Below, piece by piece: positions 27,987 through 36,624 of a stretch of DNA of 64,000 nucleotides (the stretch's first letter is position 1; each line of letters begins with the position of its first letter). Under the pieces are notes generated by a model. That model had not been told where the DNA came from and made no database searches. It saw only the letters and a list, made by a program, of their open reading frames with translations. This DNA comes from Nostoc sp. KVJ3 (GTDB taxonomy: Bacteria > Cyanobacteriota > Cyanobacteriia > Cyanobacteriales > Nostocaceae): the NCBI RefSeq assembly GCF_026127265.1, contig NZ_WWFG01000001.1, positions 2,767,501-2,831,500 of the forward strand. Direction: 5' to 3'. The translations under genes were made by a program, and so were the position numbers.

Positions 27987-28948
27987 CAAGTGCAAGTGAA
28001 GATCAAAGCGTTAAGCTATGGGATGTGACTACAGGAAGATGTTTAAAAACCTTACAAGGATACTCAAGTCGTGTTTGGTGTGTAGCTGTTAATGCCAATG
28101 GTCAATTATTAGCTGCAAATACAAATAAAACACTCAGAATATGGGATATTTCCACAGCTAAATGCATACATACTTTATATGGGCATACTCGTGAAATCTG
28201 TGGGACTGTTTTTAGTTCTCATGAAACAATCCTTGCTAGTGCTGGTGCAGATGGGACAATTCGCCTTTGGGATACGATTACAGGTAAATGCTTAAAAACT
28301 TTGCAGGTAAACGGGTGGATACTCTCACTTGCTATCAGTCCTCAAGGAAACGCTTTAGCCACTGCTAATACAGATACTATGGCTAAGATTTGGGATATTA
28401 AAACTGGGGAATGCATCAAGATTTTGGAAGGAAATACTGGTTGGGTATTTTCTGTTGCTTGGAGTCCAAATGACCAATTTCTGGCTACTAGCAGCGATCG
28501 CTGCATTAAGTTATGGGATGTCAAAACATGGGAATGTATCAAGACTTTAGAAGGACATTCTGCTTGGGTATATTCACTAGACTGGAGTCCAGATGGTCTA
28601 AGGTTACTCAGTGGCAGTTTTGACCTCAGCCTGAAATTATGGGATATCAACACAGGAAATTGTCAGCAAACTTTGCAAGGACATACAAAAATAGTGTTGG
28701 GTGCAAAGTTTCATCCCCAAGGCCATATTATTGGTAGTACCGGTCAAGATGGAACGATTAAACTTTGGAACAGCAATACAGGAGAATGCCTAAGAACACT
28801 CATCGGACATACAGATTGGATTTGGGCAATTGCCTTTCATCCCAATGGGCAAACCCTTGTTAGTGGCAGTCAAGATGAGACAATTAAGCTGTGGGATGTC
28901 ACAACAGGGGAGTGTTTGCAAACTTTGCGTAGGCGTAGCCCGTCGTAG
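27875..28948 (+). pseudogene. WD40-repeat 3' part of the broken NB-ARC/WD40 gene
   Basis: From about 27938 the frame encodes roughly eight WD40 repeats (HDSVWSVAFSPNGKTLASASEDQSVKLWDVTTG and variants), which would form a beta-propeller used by STAND proteins as a sensor. The upstream bases of this frame (27875-27937) are out-of-frame NB-ARC sequence, so the apparent TTG start is not genuine. The frame ends at a TAG inside an inserted dispersed word (28931-28951). Beyond it, still in the same frame, the family's usual C terminus survives as RPYEDMNITGITGLSAAQKA and runs to a TAA at 29063-29065. Two lesions therefore separate this from an intact gene. Confidence 0.8.
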
Positions 28949-28954
28949 ACATCG
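28931..28954 (+). repeat. Short dispersed word inserted in the WD40 gene, adding a stop
   Basis: AGGCGTAGCCCGTCGTAGAC followed by ATCG sits between TLR and PRPYE of the WD40 protein. Related words (GTCGTAGACATCGCC or its complement) occur at 42990-43004, 43703-43729 and 63733-63747. The insertion keeps the frame but brings an in-frame TAG at 28946-28948. Confidence 0.7.
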
Positions 28955-29281
28955 CCCCGCCCCTATGAAGATATGAATATTACAGGCATTACAGGGTTAA
29001 GCGCTGCCCAAAAAGCGACTCTCAAAGCACTCGGAGCAGTGGAATCAGTTGCTACAGACTATTAATTCCTAATTTTAGTCGTGGCTCGACTGAACAAGCT
29101 AGGTGAACAATATTAGCTCGCAAAATTAATAAAACAATATTATTAACAATATGCAATATTAGCTAATAATTAATACTTTTAGCTGCTAGAATAACATTTA
29201 TTTTTTTATATTTTTTAACAAATATCCCAGTAATAACACTTAAGCTATAATTAAATAATTTATTAGACTATATTTATATTG

Positions 29282-31342
29282 ATGCATATTGATTCACTAG
29301 ATGGACGTTACCGCATAATAAAAATTCTGAATGATAGGGAAAAGGCAAAAACCTATCTAGTTGAAGATGCTAATCTTTCTGACAGCCAATTTATAGTCAA
29401 GCAGTTACGTAGTGCTAGTAACAATTCTCAAACTTTAACTATCCTCGGTCGCTTGTTTGCTAGTAAAGCAGCAACTTTAAAAAAATTAGGACAGGAACAT
29501 AACCAAATTCAGAAGCTAATTGCTTATTTTGAAGAAAACGAAGAATTCTATATAGTCCAAGAATTTATACCCGGTAATCCTTTAACTGACGAAATTATCC
29601 AAGGACAACCTCTGAGGGAACGCCAAGTAATTAGTCTTTTATCAGAGATATTAGAAATTTTGGTGATTTTACATAGCTATGGCGTGATTCATCGTCATAT
29701 TAAACCAGCAAATATTATTCGCCGGGAATCAGATAAAAAGTTAGTGTTGGTTGATTTTAGTACTGTTAGTGAAGACATTACTAATCCGGTTGATAATCTC
29801 GAATATATGCCTATAGAACAGGTTAACGGCAATGTTAAATATAATAGTGATGTATATGCTTTAGGGATAATTGCGATCGCAGCACTTCTAGGTTTATCTG
29901 GAAATGAGATATCTAATTTGCAAAATCAAAAAAATCGGCTGACAGGTGAAATAGTTTGGCGTAACAAAAATATTACGGTTAACAGTAAATTAGCAAAAGT
30001 TATTAATAAAATGGTGCGTTTTGACTATCGTAAGCGCTACCAATATGCAACGGAAGTTTTAGACGACTTGAAAAAGATCGCAAATGTTGATGACGATCGG
30101 CAAAAGCAGAATTATAAAAAATTATTATTAGTTTTGACAGGGATAGCTTGCTGTATCGCACTTGGTATTGGAACGTGGCAATTGAGGCTATTAAAACCTG
30201 TAAATGATGCTCAACAAAAATTATATCAAGAAGGAGTAAATAAATATGATGTCGGAAACTATGAAGGAGCAATTGAAGATTTCAATCAGGTTATTCAATC
30301 AGATCCGAAAAATGCTATGGCTTACAATAGGCGAGGTGATGCTTATTATCGACTAGGAGACTATGAGCAAGCAAAAGCAGATTCTAGCCAAGCAATTTTA
30401 CTTAATCCCCAAGATGCTAATGCCTATTTTGACCGAGGATTTGCTTTTTCGGAATTAGGTAAATATAAAGAAGCGATCGCAGACTATACCCAAGCAATTA
30501 AGTTAAATTCTCAGGATGCTTATGCTTATTATGGTCGAGGATTAGCCCGGACTCAATTGAAGGATAACAAAGGGGCCATTGGAGATTTTAGCAAAGCGAT
30601 CGCTCTTAAACCTCAGTATCCCGAAGCCTACTTGCAGCGAGGGATTCTCCGCCGTCGCCTCAGACAAAGACGTGAAGCAATCCAAGATTTTGATACAATA
30701 ATTAAGATTAATCCTAGTGATGCTAAAGCTTATTATCAAAGGGGTTTAACTCAATCTCTTAATCAACAAAAGTATGCAGCCCTTAAAGATTATACAGACG
30801 CAATTAACATCAATCCCAAATATATAGAAGCATATCTGAATCGAGGTGATGCTTATAGCGATCTGGGAAATAAAGTCGAAGCTACTGAAGATTACAATAC
30901 TATTTTACAGATTGATCCGAAATTTATTGCAGCCTATATTCACAGAGCCATTCACCGCTTTTCATTCGGAGATTATAAAGGTGCTATTGAAGATTATACC
31001 ACAGCCCTGAAACTAAATCCTAATGATATTGTAGCTTACAATAATCGTGGTAACGCCTATCTTGAACTGGGAAATAAAAAAGCTGCAAATCAAGATTATT
31101 CACGAGCGATCGCTATTAATGCTAACAATGCTTTAGCCTATTATAACCGGGGTGTGATTCGCATCAAGCAGAAAAATAAGCAGGGTGCGATCGCAGATTT
31201 CAAAAAAGCCGCAAAACTCTTCCAACAACAAGGGGAAAAAGATAGTTATCAAGATGCAAAGAGAGAAATTGCAATTCTAGAAAATAATTCCACACCAACT
31301 AAAGTTACTCGCCTTAAATCTGGGAAAACAGAAAAAAATTGA
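29282..31342 (+). CDS. Kinase-like (probable pseudokinase) membrane protein with TPR repeats
   Basis: The 686-residue protein has a Ser/Thr kinase-like domain (residues 1-270), a membrane segment near residues 280-298 (LLLVLTGIACCIALGIGTW) and ten TPR repeats (about 315-655; e.g. AYYGRGLARTQLKDNKGAIGDFSKAI). The fold keeps the Lys of FIVKQL and the Asp of VDFS, but the catalytic loop reads HRHIKPANI instead of HRDxKPxN (residue about 138, CAT for GAT), DFG is DFS, and the glycine-rich loop is absent. It is therefore probably a non-catalytic kinase that binds partners through cytoplasm-facing or periplasmic TPRs. The ATG at 29282 is preferred to the TTG one codon earlier. Confidence 0.82.
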   Translation: MHIDSLDGRYRIIKILNDREKAKTYLVEDANLSDSQFIVKQLRSASNNSQTLTILGRLFASKAATLKKLGQEHNQIQKLIAYFEENEEFYIVQEFIPGNPLTDEIIQGQPLRERQVISLLSEILEILVILHSYGVIHRHIKPANIIRRESDKKLVLVDFSTVSEDITNPVDNLEYMPIEQVNGNVKYNSDVYALGIIAIAALLGLSGNEISNLQNQKNRLTGEIVWRNKNITVNSKLAKVINKMVRFDYRKRYQYATEVLDDLKKIANVDDDRQKQNYKKLLLVLTGIACCIALGIGTWQLRLLKPVNDAQQKLYQEGVNKYDVGNYEGAIEDFNQVIQSDPKNAMAYNRRGDAYYRLGDYEQAKADSSQAILLNPQDANAYFDRGFAFSELGKYKEAIADYTQAIKLNSQDAYAYYGRGLARTQLKDNKGAIGDFSKAIALKPQYPEAYLQRGILRRRLRQRREAIQDFDTIIKINPSDAKAYYQRGLTQSLNQQKYAALKDYTDAININPKYIEAYLNRGDAYSDLGNKVEATEDYNTILQIDPKFIAAYIHRAIHRFSFGDYKGAIEDYTTALKLNPNDIVAYNNRGNAYLELGNKKAANQDYSRAIAINANNALAYYNRGVIRIKQKNKQGAIADFKKAAKLFQQQGEKDSYQDAKREIAILENNSTPTKVTRLKSGKTEKN

Positions 31343-31415
31343 GCTATAACTCAATACAATCATAATATTTTATCACTATATAATAAGTACAATAACAATT
31401 GACCTAAGATACCCT

Positions 31416-31550
31416 ATGACTCTCCAAGAACTAGAAAATCAAATTCTGGCACTACTTCCAACAGAAAAAGCGGCAATTATCCAAAGCCTAACTCAAACCA
31501 TAAACATAGGGACAAAAACTCCCTCAATTTCTAGTAAAATAAAGTTCTGA
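31416..31550 (+). CDS. Short protein resembling the N terminus of an antitoxin
   Basis: The 44-residue frame MTLQELENQILALLPTEKAA resembles the first part of small cyanobacterial antitoxins of the addiction-module type, which begin with a similar ELE..ILxLxxxEKxxIIQxL helix. It ends soon after, in SSKIKF, and has no toxin next to it. It may be a remnant or a small orphan. It lies directly before pdxJ. Confidence 0.4.
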   Translation: MTLQELENQILALLPTEKAAIIQSLTQTINIGTKTPSISSKIKF

Positions 31551-31577
31551 GGATTGTGGAATTGGGAGAAATTTGGG

Positions 31578-32303
31578 GTGCCTACACTTGGCGTTAACAT
31601 TGATCACATTGCCACCATTCGGCAAGCGCGGCGGACAGTAGAACCAGACCCCGTGGCGGCGGCGGTGCTGGCAGAATTAGCGGGTGCAGATGGAATTACG
31701 GTGCATCTGCGCGAAGATCGGCGACATATCCAAGATCGGGATGTGCGGATATTGCGGCAAACAGTGCGATCGCATCTTAATTTAGAAATGGCCGCAACAG
31801 AAGAAATGCTAGCGATCGCACTCGATATCAAACCAGATTACGTTACCTTAGTCCCCGAAAAGCGCGAAGAAGTCACAACAGAAGGCGGACTAGATATTAT
31901 CGGCCAAATTGCTAGAATAGGTGAGATAGTCGATAAATTGCAAAGCGCTAGCATTCCAGTTAGTTTATTTATCGATGCCGAGCCAGCACAAATCGAAGCA
32001 TCTGTCAAGGTACAAGCGCAATTTATCGAAGTGCACACCGGGCAATATGCTGAGGCCAAAGATGAAACAAATCGCCATCGAGAATTAGCCATATTAGCTA
32101 AAGGTTGTCAACAAGCCATTCAAGCTGGATTGCGAGTCAACGCTGGTCATGGACTCACCTACTGGAACGTCTACCCAGTGGCTGCGCTTCCAGGCATGGA
32201 AGAACTGAACATTGGTCATACCATCATCAGCCGGGCAGCATTAGTAGGTATAGAAAGGGCAGTCCGCGAGATGAAACAAGCTATAAGAGGGGATGGGGCA
32301 TAG
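31578..32303 (+). CDS. pdxJ: Pyridoxine 5'-phosphate synthase
   Basis: The 241-residue enzyme joins 1-deoxyxylulose 5-phosphate and 3-amino-2-oxopropyl phosphate to give pyridoxine 5'-phosphate in DXP-dependent vitamin B6 synthesis. Hallmarks are LGVNIDHIATIRQARRT at the start, HLREDRRHIQDRDV, and the C-terminal NAGHGLTYWNV and LNIGHTIISRA. I chose the GTG at 31578 (MPTLGVNIDH), 14 bases after GGGAG; a TTG at 31554 would add eight unconserved residues. The last codons run into a dispersed repeat, so the extreme C terminus (MKQAIRGDGA) may be altered. Confidence 0.95.
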   Translation: MPTLGVNIDHIATIRQARRTVEPDPVAAAVLAELAGADGITVHLREDRRHIQDRDVRILRQTVRSHLNLEMAATEEMLAIALDIKPDYVTLVPEKREEVTTEGGLDIIGQIARIGEIVDKLQSASIPVSLFIDAEPAQIEASVKVQAQFIEVHTGQYAEAKDETNRHRELAILAKGCQQAIQAGLRVNAGHGLTYWNVYPVAALPGMEELNIGHTIISRAALVGIERAVREMKQAIRGDGA

Positions 32304-32402
32304 GGCATAAAGAAGAGACAAGGGAGAGGGGGAGACAAGGAAGAGACTATTCAATAATTCCCCCTCATCTCCCTCATCTCTCCCAATCCCCACTCTCCCA
32401 AA
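32293..32402. repeat. Dispersed purine/pyrimidine inverted repeat overlapping the pdxJ end
   Basis: GGGGATGGGGCATAGGGC and GGAGAGGGGGAGACAAGG are answered by CCCCCTCATCTCCCTCATC and CCCAATCCCCACTCTCCC. It belongs to the same family as the repeats at 2478 and 38703, and it supplies the pdxJ stop codon. Confidence 0.65.
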
Positions 32403-32458
32403 GAGGGTTGTCACTGCGAAATCTAGAAATTGGGATCAAATCTTCAGCAAAAACTTCT

Positions 32459-33178
32459 ATGAGCGCAACACAGTCTAACAACCTGCCACTTTGGGTACAG
32501 GATAGAGATAAAGTGATAGCAGAAAGCACTGATGTCGAGTGGCGCTATCAGACACCGCCTGATTACTCTCGTTCCAAAGAGAATCTTGCCCAAGAAAGTA
32601 TCTATAATCACCTTGAAGGTACACTAGAAGCGATCGTGCAAAACTTGGTGCGAACCTTCGAGATGGAGGTATCCTTCAAAGCTAACCCGCAACAGTGGTT
32701 ATCTATTGTCAATGAACAGTTTCGCGTCAGTACCAATGGTGGAGTAGAGTACACCGCAGCAGATTTATCAGCCCAAGGTACTTACAATTTATTTATGCCT
32801 GATTCAGAGCATTACAAAGCTTCAGAAGAAAGCTTTGAATCATCTGCAAAAGTCTTCCACACAACATTTCCCCAAGGTTTCCCTTGGGAAGTGCTGGAAG
32901 TTTTCTCAGGGCCACCAAATGTCACATTCAAATGGCGGCATTGGGGACATTTTAACGGAGAATATAAAGGCCATGCACCGACTGGAGAGACAGTAGAAAT
33001 TATCGGTATGAGCATTGCAAAAGTTACCGATGACTTGAAGGTTATTTCCTTAGAACACTACTTCGACAATAATCTGTTCTTGGAAAAGCTAACATCTGGT
33101 GGCAAACAGACAGATGCCCAAAAGCTGGCAAGTACTTGTCCCTTCAGTTCTTGGTTCAAGAAATCCCGTAAGAGTTAG
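32459..33178 (+). CDS. SnoaL-like/pathogen-related family protein
   Basis: The 239-residue protein begins MSATQSNNLPLWVQDRDKVI and contains QTPPDYSRSKENLAQES, FRVSTNGGVEYTAADLSAQGTYNLFM and VLEVFSGPPNVTFKWRHWGHF. This pattern matches the plant pathogen-related protein family, which has an NTF2/SnoaL-like fold, and cyanobacterial relatives. The biochemical role is unknown to me. The frame is open from 32105, but upstream it overlaps pdxJ and a repeat, so the ATG at 32459 is the sensible start. Confidence 0.72.
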   Translation: MSATQSNNLPLWVQDRDKVIAESTDVEWRYQTPPDYSRSKENLAQESIYNHLEGTLEAIVQNLVRTFEMEVSFKANPQQWLSIVNEQFRVSTNGGVEYTAADLSAQGTYNLFMPDSEHYKASEESFESSAKVFHTTFPQGFPWEVLEVFSGPPNVTFKWRHWGHFNGEYKGHAPTGETVEIIGMSIAKVTDDLKVISLEHYFDNNLFLEKLTSGGKQTDAQKLASTCPFSSWFKKSRKS

Positions 33179-33243
33179 TTCATAAGGGTACAGAATGTAG
33201 TACTGTGCCCTTACATCATTCACACAGCAACCAAAGGATGAAA

Positions 33244-33573
33244 ATGCAAACATACTATTACGTTTTGGCTAGTCTTCGCTTTCTTCTCCAAGAAGAACCC
33301 ATACACGAAGTTATTAAAGAACGCACTCGTCACTACCACGAACAAGAAAAACAAATCGATTTTTGGTTGGTTGAGCAACCAGCTTTCTTAGAAGCACCCG
33401 AATTTGCACAAATCAAGGCAAAGTGTCCCCAACCAGCAGTAGCAATTATTTCTACAAATCCCCAATTTATTACTTGGTTAAAACTGCGTTTAGAGTACGT
33501 CATCACTGGAGAATTCCAGGCTCCTTCTCAGGCAATACCAGATGCTTTGGCATCCTTGGCTACTGTATCTTAA
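33244..33573 (+). CDS. ycf54: Ycf54, subunit of the Mg-protoporphyrin IX monomethyl ester cyclase
   Basis: The 109-residue protein MQTYYYVLASLRFLLQEEP... with KQIDFWLVEQPAFLEAPEF, AIISTNPQFITWLKLRLEYV and a GEFQAP ending is typical Ycf54 (DUF2488). Ycf54 is needed for accumulation of the oxidative cyclase that makes protochlorophyllide, a chlorophyll biosynthesis step. AAGGA at 33234-33238 is well placed for the ATG at 33244; the ATG at 33238 overlaps that site. Other chlorophyll-related genes in this window are chlH and an Hlip. Confidence 0.92.
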   Translation: MQTYYYVLASLRFLLQEEPIHEVIKERTRHYHEQEKQIDFWLVEQPAFLEAPEFAQIKAKCPQPAVAIISTNPQFITWLKLRLEYVITGEFQAPSQAIPDALASLATVS

Positions 33574-33997
33574 TGGGCGGGCATTGGGCATTTAAGTCGT
33601 TGGACAAAAATATTTACAGTCATTGCGAGCGGAGCGTCTCTAAGAGTTGCAATCCCAACCGCAAGCGAATTACTTCATTATGCTTTGCTTCATTCGCAAT
33701 GACATTGTGTAATTAATTCTGTCCAAGTACTTATTCTCCTTAAGTAAGTCGGCACAATAAAACCAAACTGTGTAAAGAAAAGTAAACAAGGCTCAAACTC
33801 TCTTTCCCCCTGCTCCCTGCCCCCTGCCCCCTGCCTTATCCCAACGAGATAATTATTTACGCCGACCTACTTATATAGCCCATGCCCCATTCCCAATTTT
33901 GTAACAGTCCTTCCATTCCCATACTGAAGTAGCGAAGTTTTCAGCTTTTTTCTTATAAAATCTTCTAGGACACCTTGATTTACATAATCTAACTTTT
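33574..33997. repeat. Intergenic stretch built of dispersed repeats
   Basis: It contains an inverted element at 33619-33711 (CATTGCGAGCGGAGC ... GCTTTGCTTCATTCGCAATG, with GTCATTGCGA and TTCGCAATGAC as arms) and then tandem CCCCCTGCTCCCTGCCCCCT and CCCATGCCCCATTCCCAATT blocks. No gene is seen. Confidence 0.6.
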
Positions 33998-34681
33998 GTG
34001 CATAGATTTCAGACTTTACCAAGTGTTTTAGGATTAACGATATCTACGATAAGCTTCGCTTACATAGGGTTGATTGGTGGCATGAGTTCTGTCTTTGCTC
34101 AAAAAGCCATTCCTGCTTGTCAACCACCGACTTCGGGTGAGTATCTTTTATTAGTAGTCAGTCCCACAGCAGATAATCAAAAGCAGTTGCGTAGTGCCTT
34201 ACCGCCGGAACTGAAGACCATTACCTGCAAATATCTCAACGAAACTGTGACGAGGATAGGTGGCTTTAAAAAAATTGATGATGCCAATCGATGGGCAAGG
34301 TATGTAAGCAATATTGTTGGTTTGTCTGCCATCATCACCACTCGACCAACAACGGCAGATGTGCAGCCTCAGCAACAGGTACAACCACGGCAACAGCCAC
34401 CCCAACAGACAGTTAGCTATAATCCTCAAGCATTAGGAGAGGGTTATGCAGTGCTGGTAGATTATTACAACCGTCCTGAACTAGTGAATAGCGTACAGCA
34501 AGCAGTAGGAGGTAACGTAGGTTTTGTTTCTTATGGACAACGCCCTTACTTGCTAGCAGTTTATACCACGAACCAAAGTGAGGCATACAACACATTACAG
34601 AAGCTGAACAATAGCGGTTTTGTTGCCAGCATAGTAGATAGTCGTAAGGTGATTCTGCTGCGCTCAACTGTGCGGTTGTAG
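33998..34681 (+). CDS. Secreted protein of unknown function with duplicated domain
   Basis: The 227-residue protein has a signal peptide (VLGLTISTISFAYIGLIGG, probable cleavage after VFAQ). Two similar halves are separated by a Gln/Pro-rich linker (QPQQQVQPRQQPPQQ): the first contains GEYLLLVVSP and the second GEGYAVLVDYYNRPELVNSVQQAV and GQRPYLLAVYTTNQSEAYNTLQKL. The halves resemble SPOR-like units, which bind denuded peptidoglycan, but this is only a fold-level impression. Translation starts at GTG 33998, chosen because later ATGs would remove the signal peptide. Confidence 0.65.
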   Translation: MHRFQTLPSVLGLTISTISFAYIGLIGGMSSVFAQKAIPACQPPTSGEYLLLVVSPTADNQKQLRSALPPELKTITCKYLNETVTRIGGFKKIDDANRWARYVSNIVGLSAIITTRPTTADVQPQQQVQPRQQPPQQTVSYNPQALGEGYAVLVDYYNRPELVNSVQQAVGGNVGFVSYGQRPYLLAVYTTNQSEAYNTLQKLNNSGFVASIVDSRKVILLRSTVRL

Positions 34682-34792
34682 TGATATTAAGTTTTCTGGA
34701 ATACTGATGCGATCTACCAGGGTGGTAATTTGTCAGCCGACAAATTACCAGTTACCAATTATAAATAGTCGCTCAAACAAAAATTCATTGTC

Positions 34793-35254
34793 CTAACTTA
34801 AATAAGCAGACCTAGCTAACCAATAGATGGTTATACCCAAAGCCGACCCAGCTATTACCTGAACTGGCGTATGTCCGAGTAATTCTTTTAGACGGTCTTG
34901 GCTAAACTCTGGTTTTTCATGAAATAATTCATCAATCATTTGATTGAGGATACGAGCTTGCTTACCAGCTGCTTGGCGAACTCCAGCTGCATCATACATG
35001 ACGATGATGGCAAAAACCATCGCAACGGCAAAATCGGGAGATGCCCAACCGAGCGTTTGCCCTACACCGGCGGCTAGAGCTGTAACTAAAGCTGAATGGG
35101 CACTGGGCATGCCTCCGGTTGTCACTAAAACACGGATATTCAGTTTGCGATTTTTAACGATCTCGATTACGAGCTTTAGTGCTTGAGCAATTAAACAAGC
35201 TACCAGAGCAACCAGCAGCACCCGGTTGTCTAAAATGTTGCCTATGTCCTGCAT
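34793..35254 (-). CDS. Divergent PAP2 family membrane protein (DUF212/YuiD type)
   Basis: The 153-residue membrane protein has three to four hydrophobic segments and the family signature GGMPSAHSALVTALAAGVG, followed by FAVAMVFAIIVMYDAAGVRQAAGKQA and a C-terminal LLGHTPVQVIAGSALG. The SAHS/GHTP pair resembles the phosphatase motifs of PAP2 enzymes, so a lipid or sugar phosphatase activity is plausible but unproven. It sits downstream of crtE on the same strand; in cyanobacteria these genes are often neighbours, hinting at a role with isoprenoid phosphates (inference). Confidence 0.87.
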   Translation of the reverse strand: MQDIGNILDNRVLLVALVACLIAQALKLVIEIVKNRKLNIRVLVTTGGMPSAHSALVTALAAGVGQTLGWASPDFAVAMVFAIIVMYDAAGVRQAAGKQARILNQMIDELFHEKPEFSQDRLKELLGHTPVQVIAGSALGITIYWLARSAYLS

Positions 35255-35340
35255 GGTATTTTGGTTAGGTTAGTAAATATTAGCAGTAGTTGTTGGTTGA
35301 GGAAACATTTAGATTCAACCCAAAATCCAAAATTAACCTA

Positions 35341-35451
35341 GTACATGATGGCGGAAGCAGACCAATTATTCAAAATCACCAAAAAGCTTAAATGATAGGC
35401 TTTTTTAATTTTGAATGAGTAAAGTTTGAATTCCGCAGGGCGGTGTAGTAC
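35341..35451. repeat. Inverted-repeat element between the PAP2-like gene and crtE
   Basis: GTACATGATGGCGGAA at the left and TTCCGCAGGGCGGTGTAGTAC-like sequence at the right form imperfect inverted ends around ATTCAAAAT/ATTTTGAAT and AAAAGC/GCTTTTTT. A related half-copy occurs at 8305-8343 (TTAGTACGTCACGGCGGAAA...). It may also act as a terminator after crtE. Confidence 0.5.
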
Positions 35452-35530
35452 AGCATGGACTCAATAAACCACCCATTGCAAATCAATGAAACGCTTGCGT
35501 TATGGAAATTACGAATTACCAAAAGCATTG

Positions 35531-36463
35531 CTAGTTATTGCGGCTGGTAATAAAATAAGCGATCGCTTTGAGTGATTTGGCTCTATCTCCAAATGGTTCT
35601 AATTCTGCACAAGCTGCTTTAACTAGTTCTTGGGCTTTTAAGCGCGATTCCTCAAGCCCCCAAAGGCTAGGATAGGTCACTTTCTTTGCTTGTTGGTCTT
35701 TACCAGCCGTTTTACCTAATTGCTCTTTTGTAGAAGTGATATCCAAAATATCATCTATGATTTGGAATGCTAGCCCAATATTTTCAGCATAACGGGTCAG
35801 TCGCTGCACATCTTCAGATGATGCCCCAGCTATGATCCCACCACAAACTACGCAAGCTTCCAAAAGGGCGGATGTTTTGTGTCTATGAATGAAATTTAGC
35901 GTTTCTAGAGAAATATCTGATTTCCCTTCTGACTCTAAATCGACAACTTGACCACCGACCAAACCAGCTGCCCCCAGCGCCCGACTAAGACGAACAATTA
36001 CCTGCAAGGTTAGCTCTTTGTTAACGTTTGGGGGGGTTTTAAGAGCAACAATTTCAAAAGCGAGTGCTAACAAGCCGTCCCCAGCTAAAATTGCTACATC
36101 TTCGCCATAGACTTTATGATTTGTTAGCTTTCCCCGACGATAATCGTCATTATCCATCGCTGGAAGATCGTCATGAATCAAAGACATTGTGTGGATCATC
36201 TCTACAGCACAAGCCGTTGGCATAGCCATTTCGATAGTGCCACCCATCATTTCACAGGTAGCAAGGCAAAGAATGGGACGTACACGCTTGCCGCCAGCTA
36301 ATAACGAGTAGCGCATCGCCTCATAAATCTTTTCTGGATAAATGATGGGGATAGCCCGATCCAAAGCATTATCACAAAGCTTTTGTCGCTCTTTTAGATA
36401 GGCTGCTAAGTTAAATGTGGCTTCCTCTGGTGGTGTCTTTTGAACGTTATCAGTTGCTACCAT
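35531..36463 (-). CDS. crtE: Geranylgeranyl diphosphate synthase
   Basis: The 310-residue polyprenyl synthase has the first Asp-rich motif in LIHDDLPAMDNDDYRRG and the second in FQIIDDILDIT, both of which hold Mg-diphosphate, plus LLAGGKRVRPIL near the N terminus. It extends isoprenyl diphosphates to C20, the precursor of carotenoids, the chlorophyll phytyl tail and quinones. In the cyanobacterial type the same enzyme can make several chain lengths. folD lies upstream on the same strand, 162 bp away. Confidence 0.93.
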   Translation of the reverse strand: MVATDNVQKTPPEEATFNLAAYLKERQKLCDNALDRAIPIIYPEKIYEAMRYSLLAGGKRVRPILCLATCEMMGGTIEMAMPTACAVEMIHTMSLIHDDLPAMDNDDYRRGKLTNHKVYGEDVAILAGDGLLALAFEIVALKTPPNVNKELTLQVIVRLSRALGAAGLVGGQVVDLESEGKSDISLETLNFIHRHKTSALLEACVVCGGIIAGASSEDVQRLTRYAENIGLAFQIIDDILDITSTKEQLGKTAGKDQQAKKVTYPSLWGLEESRLKAQELVKAACAELEPFGDRAKSLKAIAYFITSRNN

Positions 36464-36540
36464 TCTTTAATTCCTGACATTTTGGGATTTTTGTCTTATC
36501 CGTCACAATTTTAAGGTGCTGTGGCGCTGAAAAAAATGAA

Positions 36541-36605
36541 GAATTAGGAGTTGGGAGTAGAGACGCGATTAATCGCGTCTCTACAGCAGTTAGGAGTTAG
36601 GATTA
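36541..36605. repeat. Second copy of the AGACGCGATTAATCGCGTCT palindrome repeat
   Basis: The palindrome core is at 36561-36580, extended here to GTAGAGACG...CGTCTCTAC, and flanked by GGAGTTGGGAGTAG and CAGTTAGGAGTTAG. It matches the repeat at 141-198 after petM. Confidence 0.7.
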
Positions 36606-36624
36606 ATAATTCTTAACTTTTAAC

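Noticed and set aside
32105..32458. Longer N terminus for the SnoaL-like protein
   Set aside because: The extra 118 residues are an out-of-frame reading of pdxJ and a repeat.
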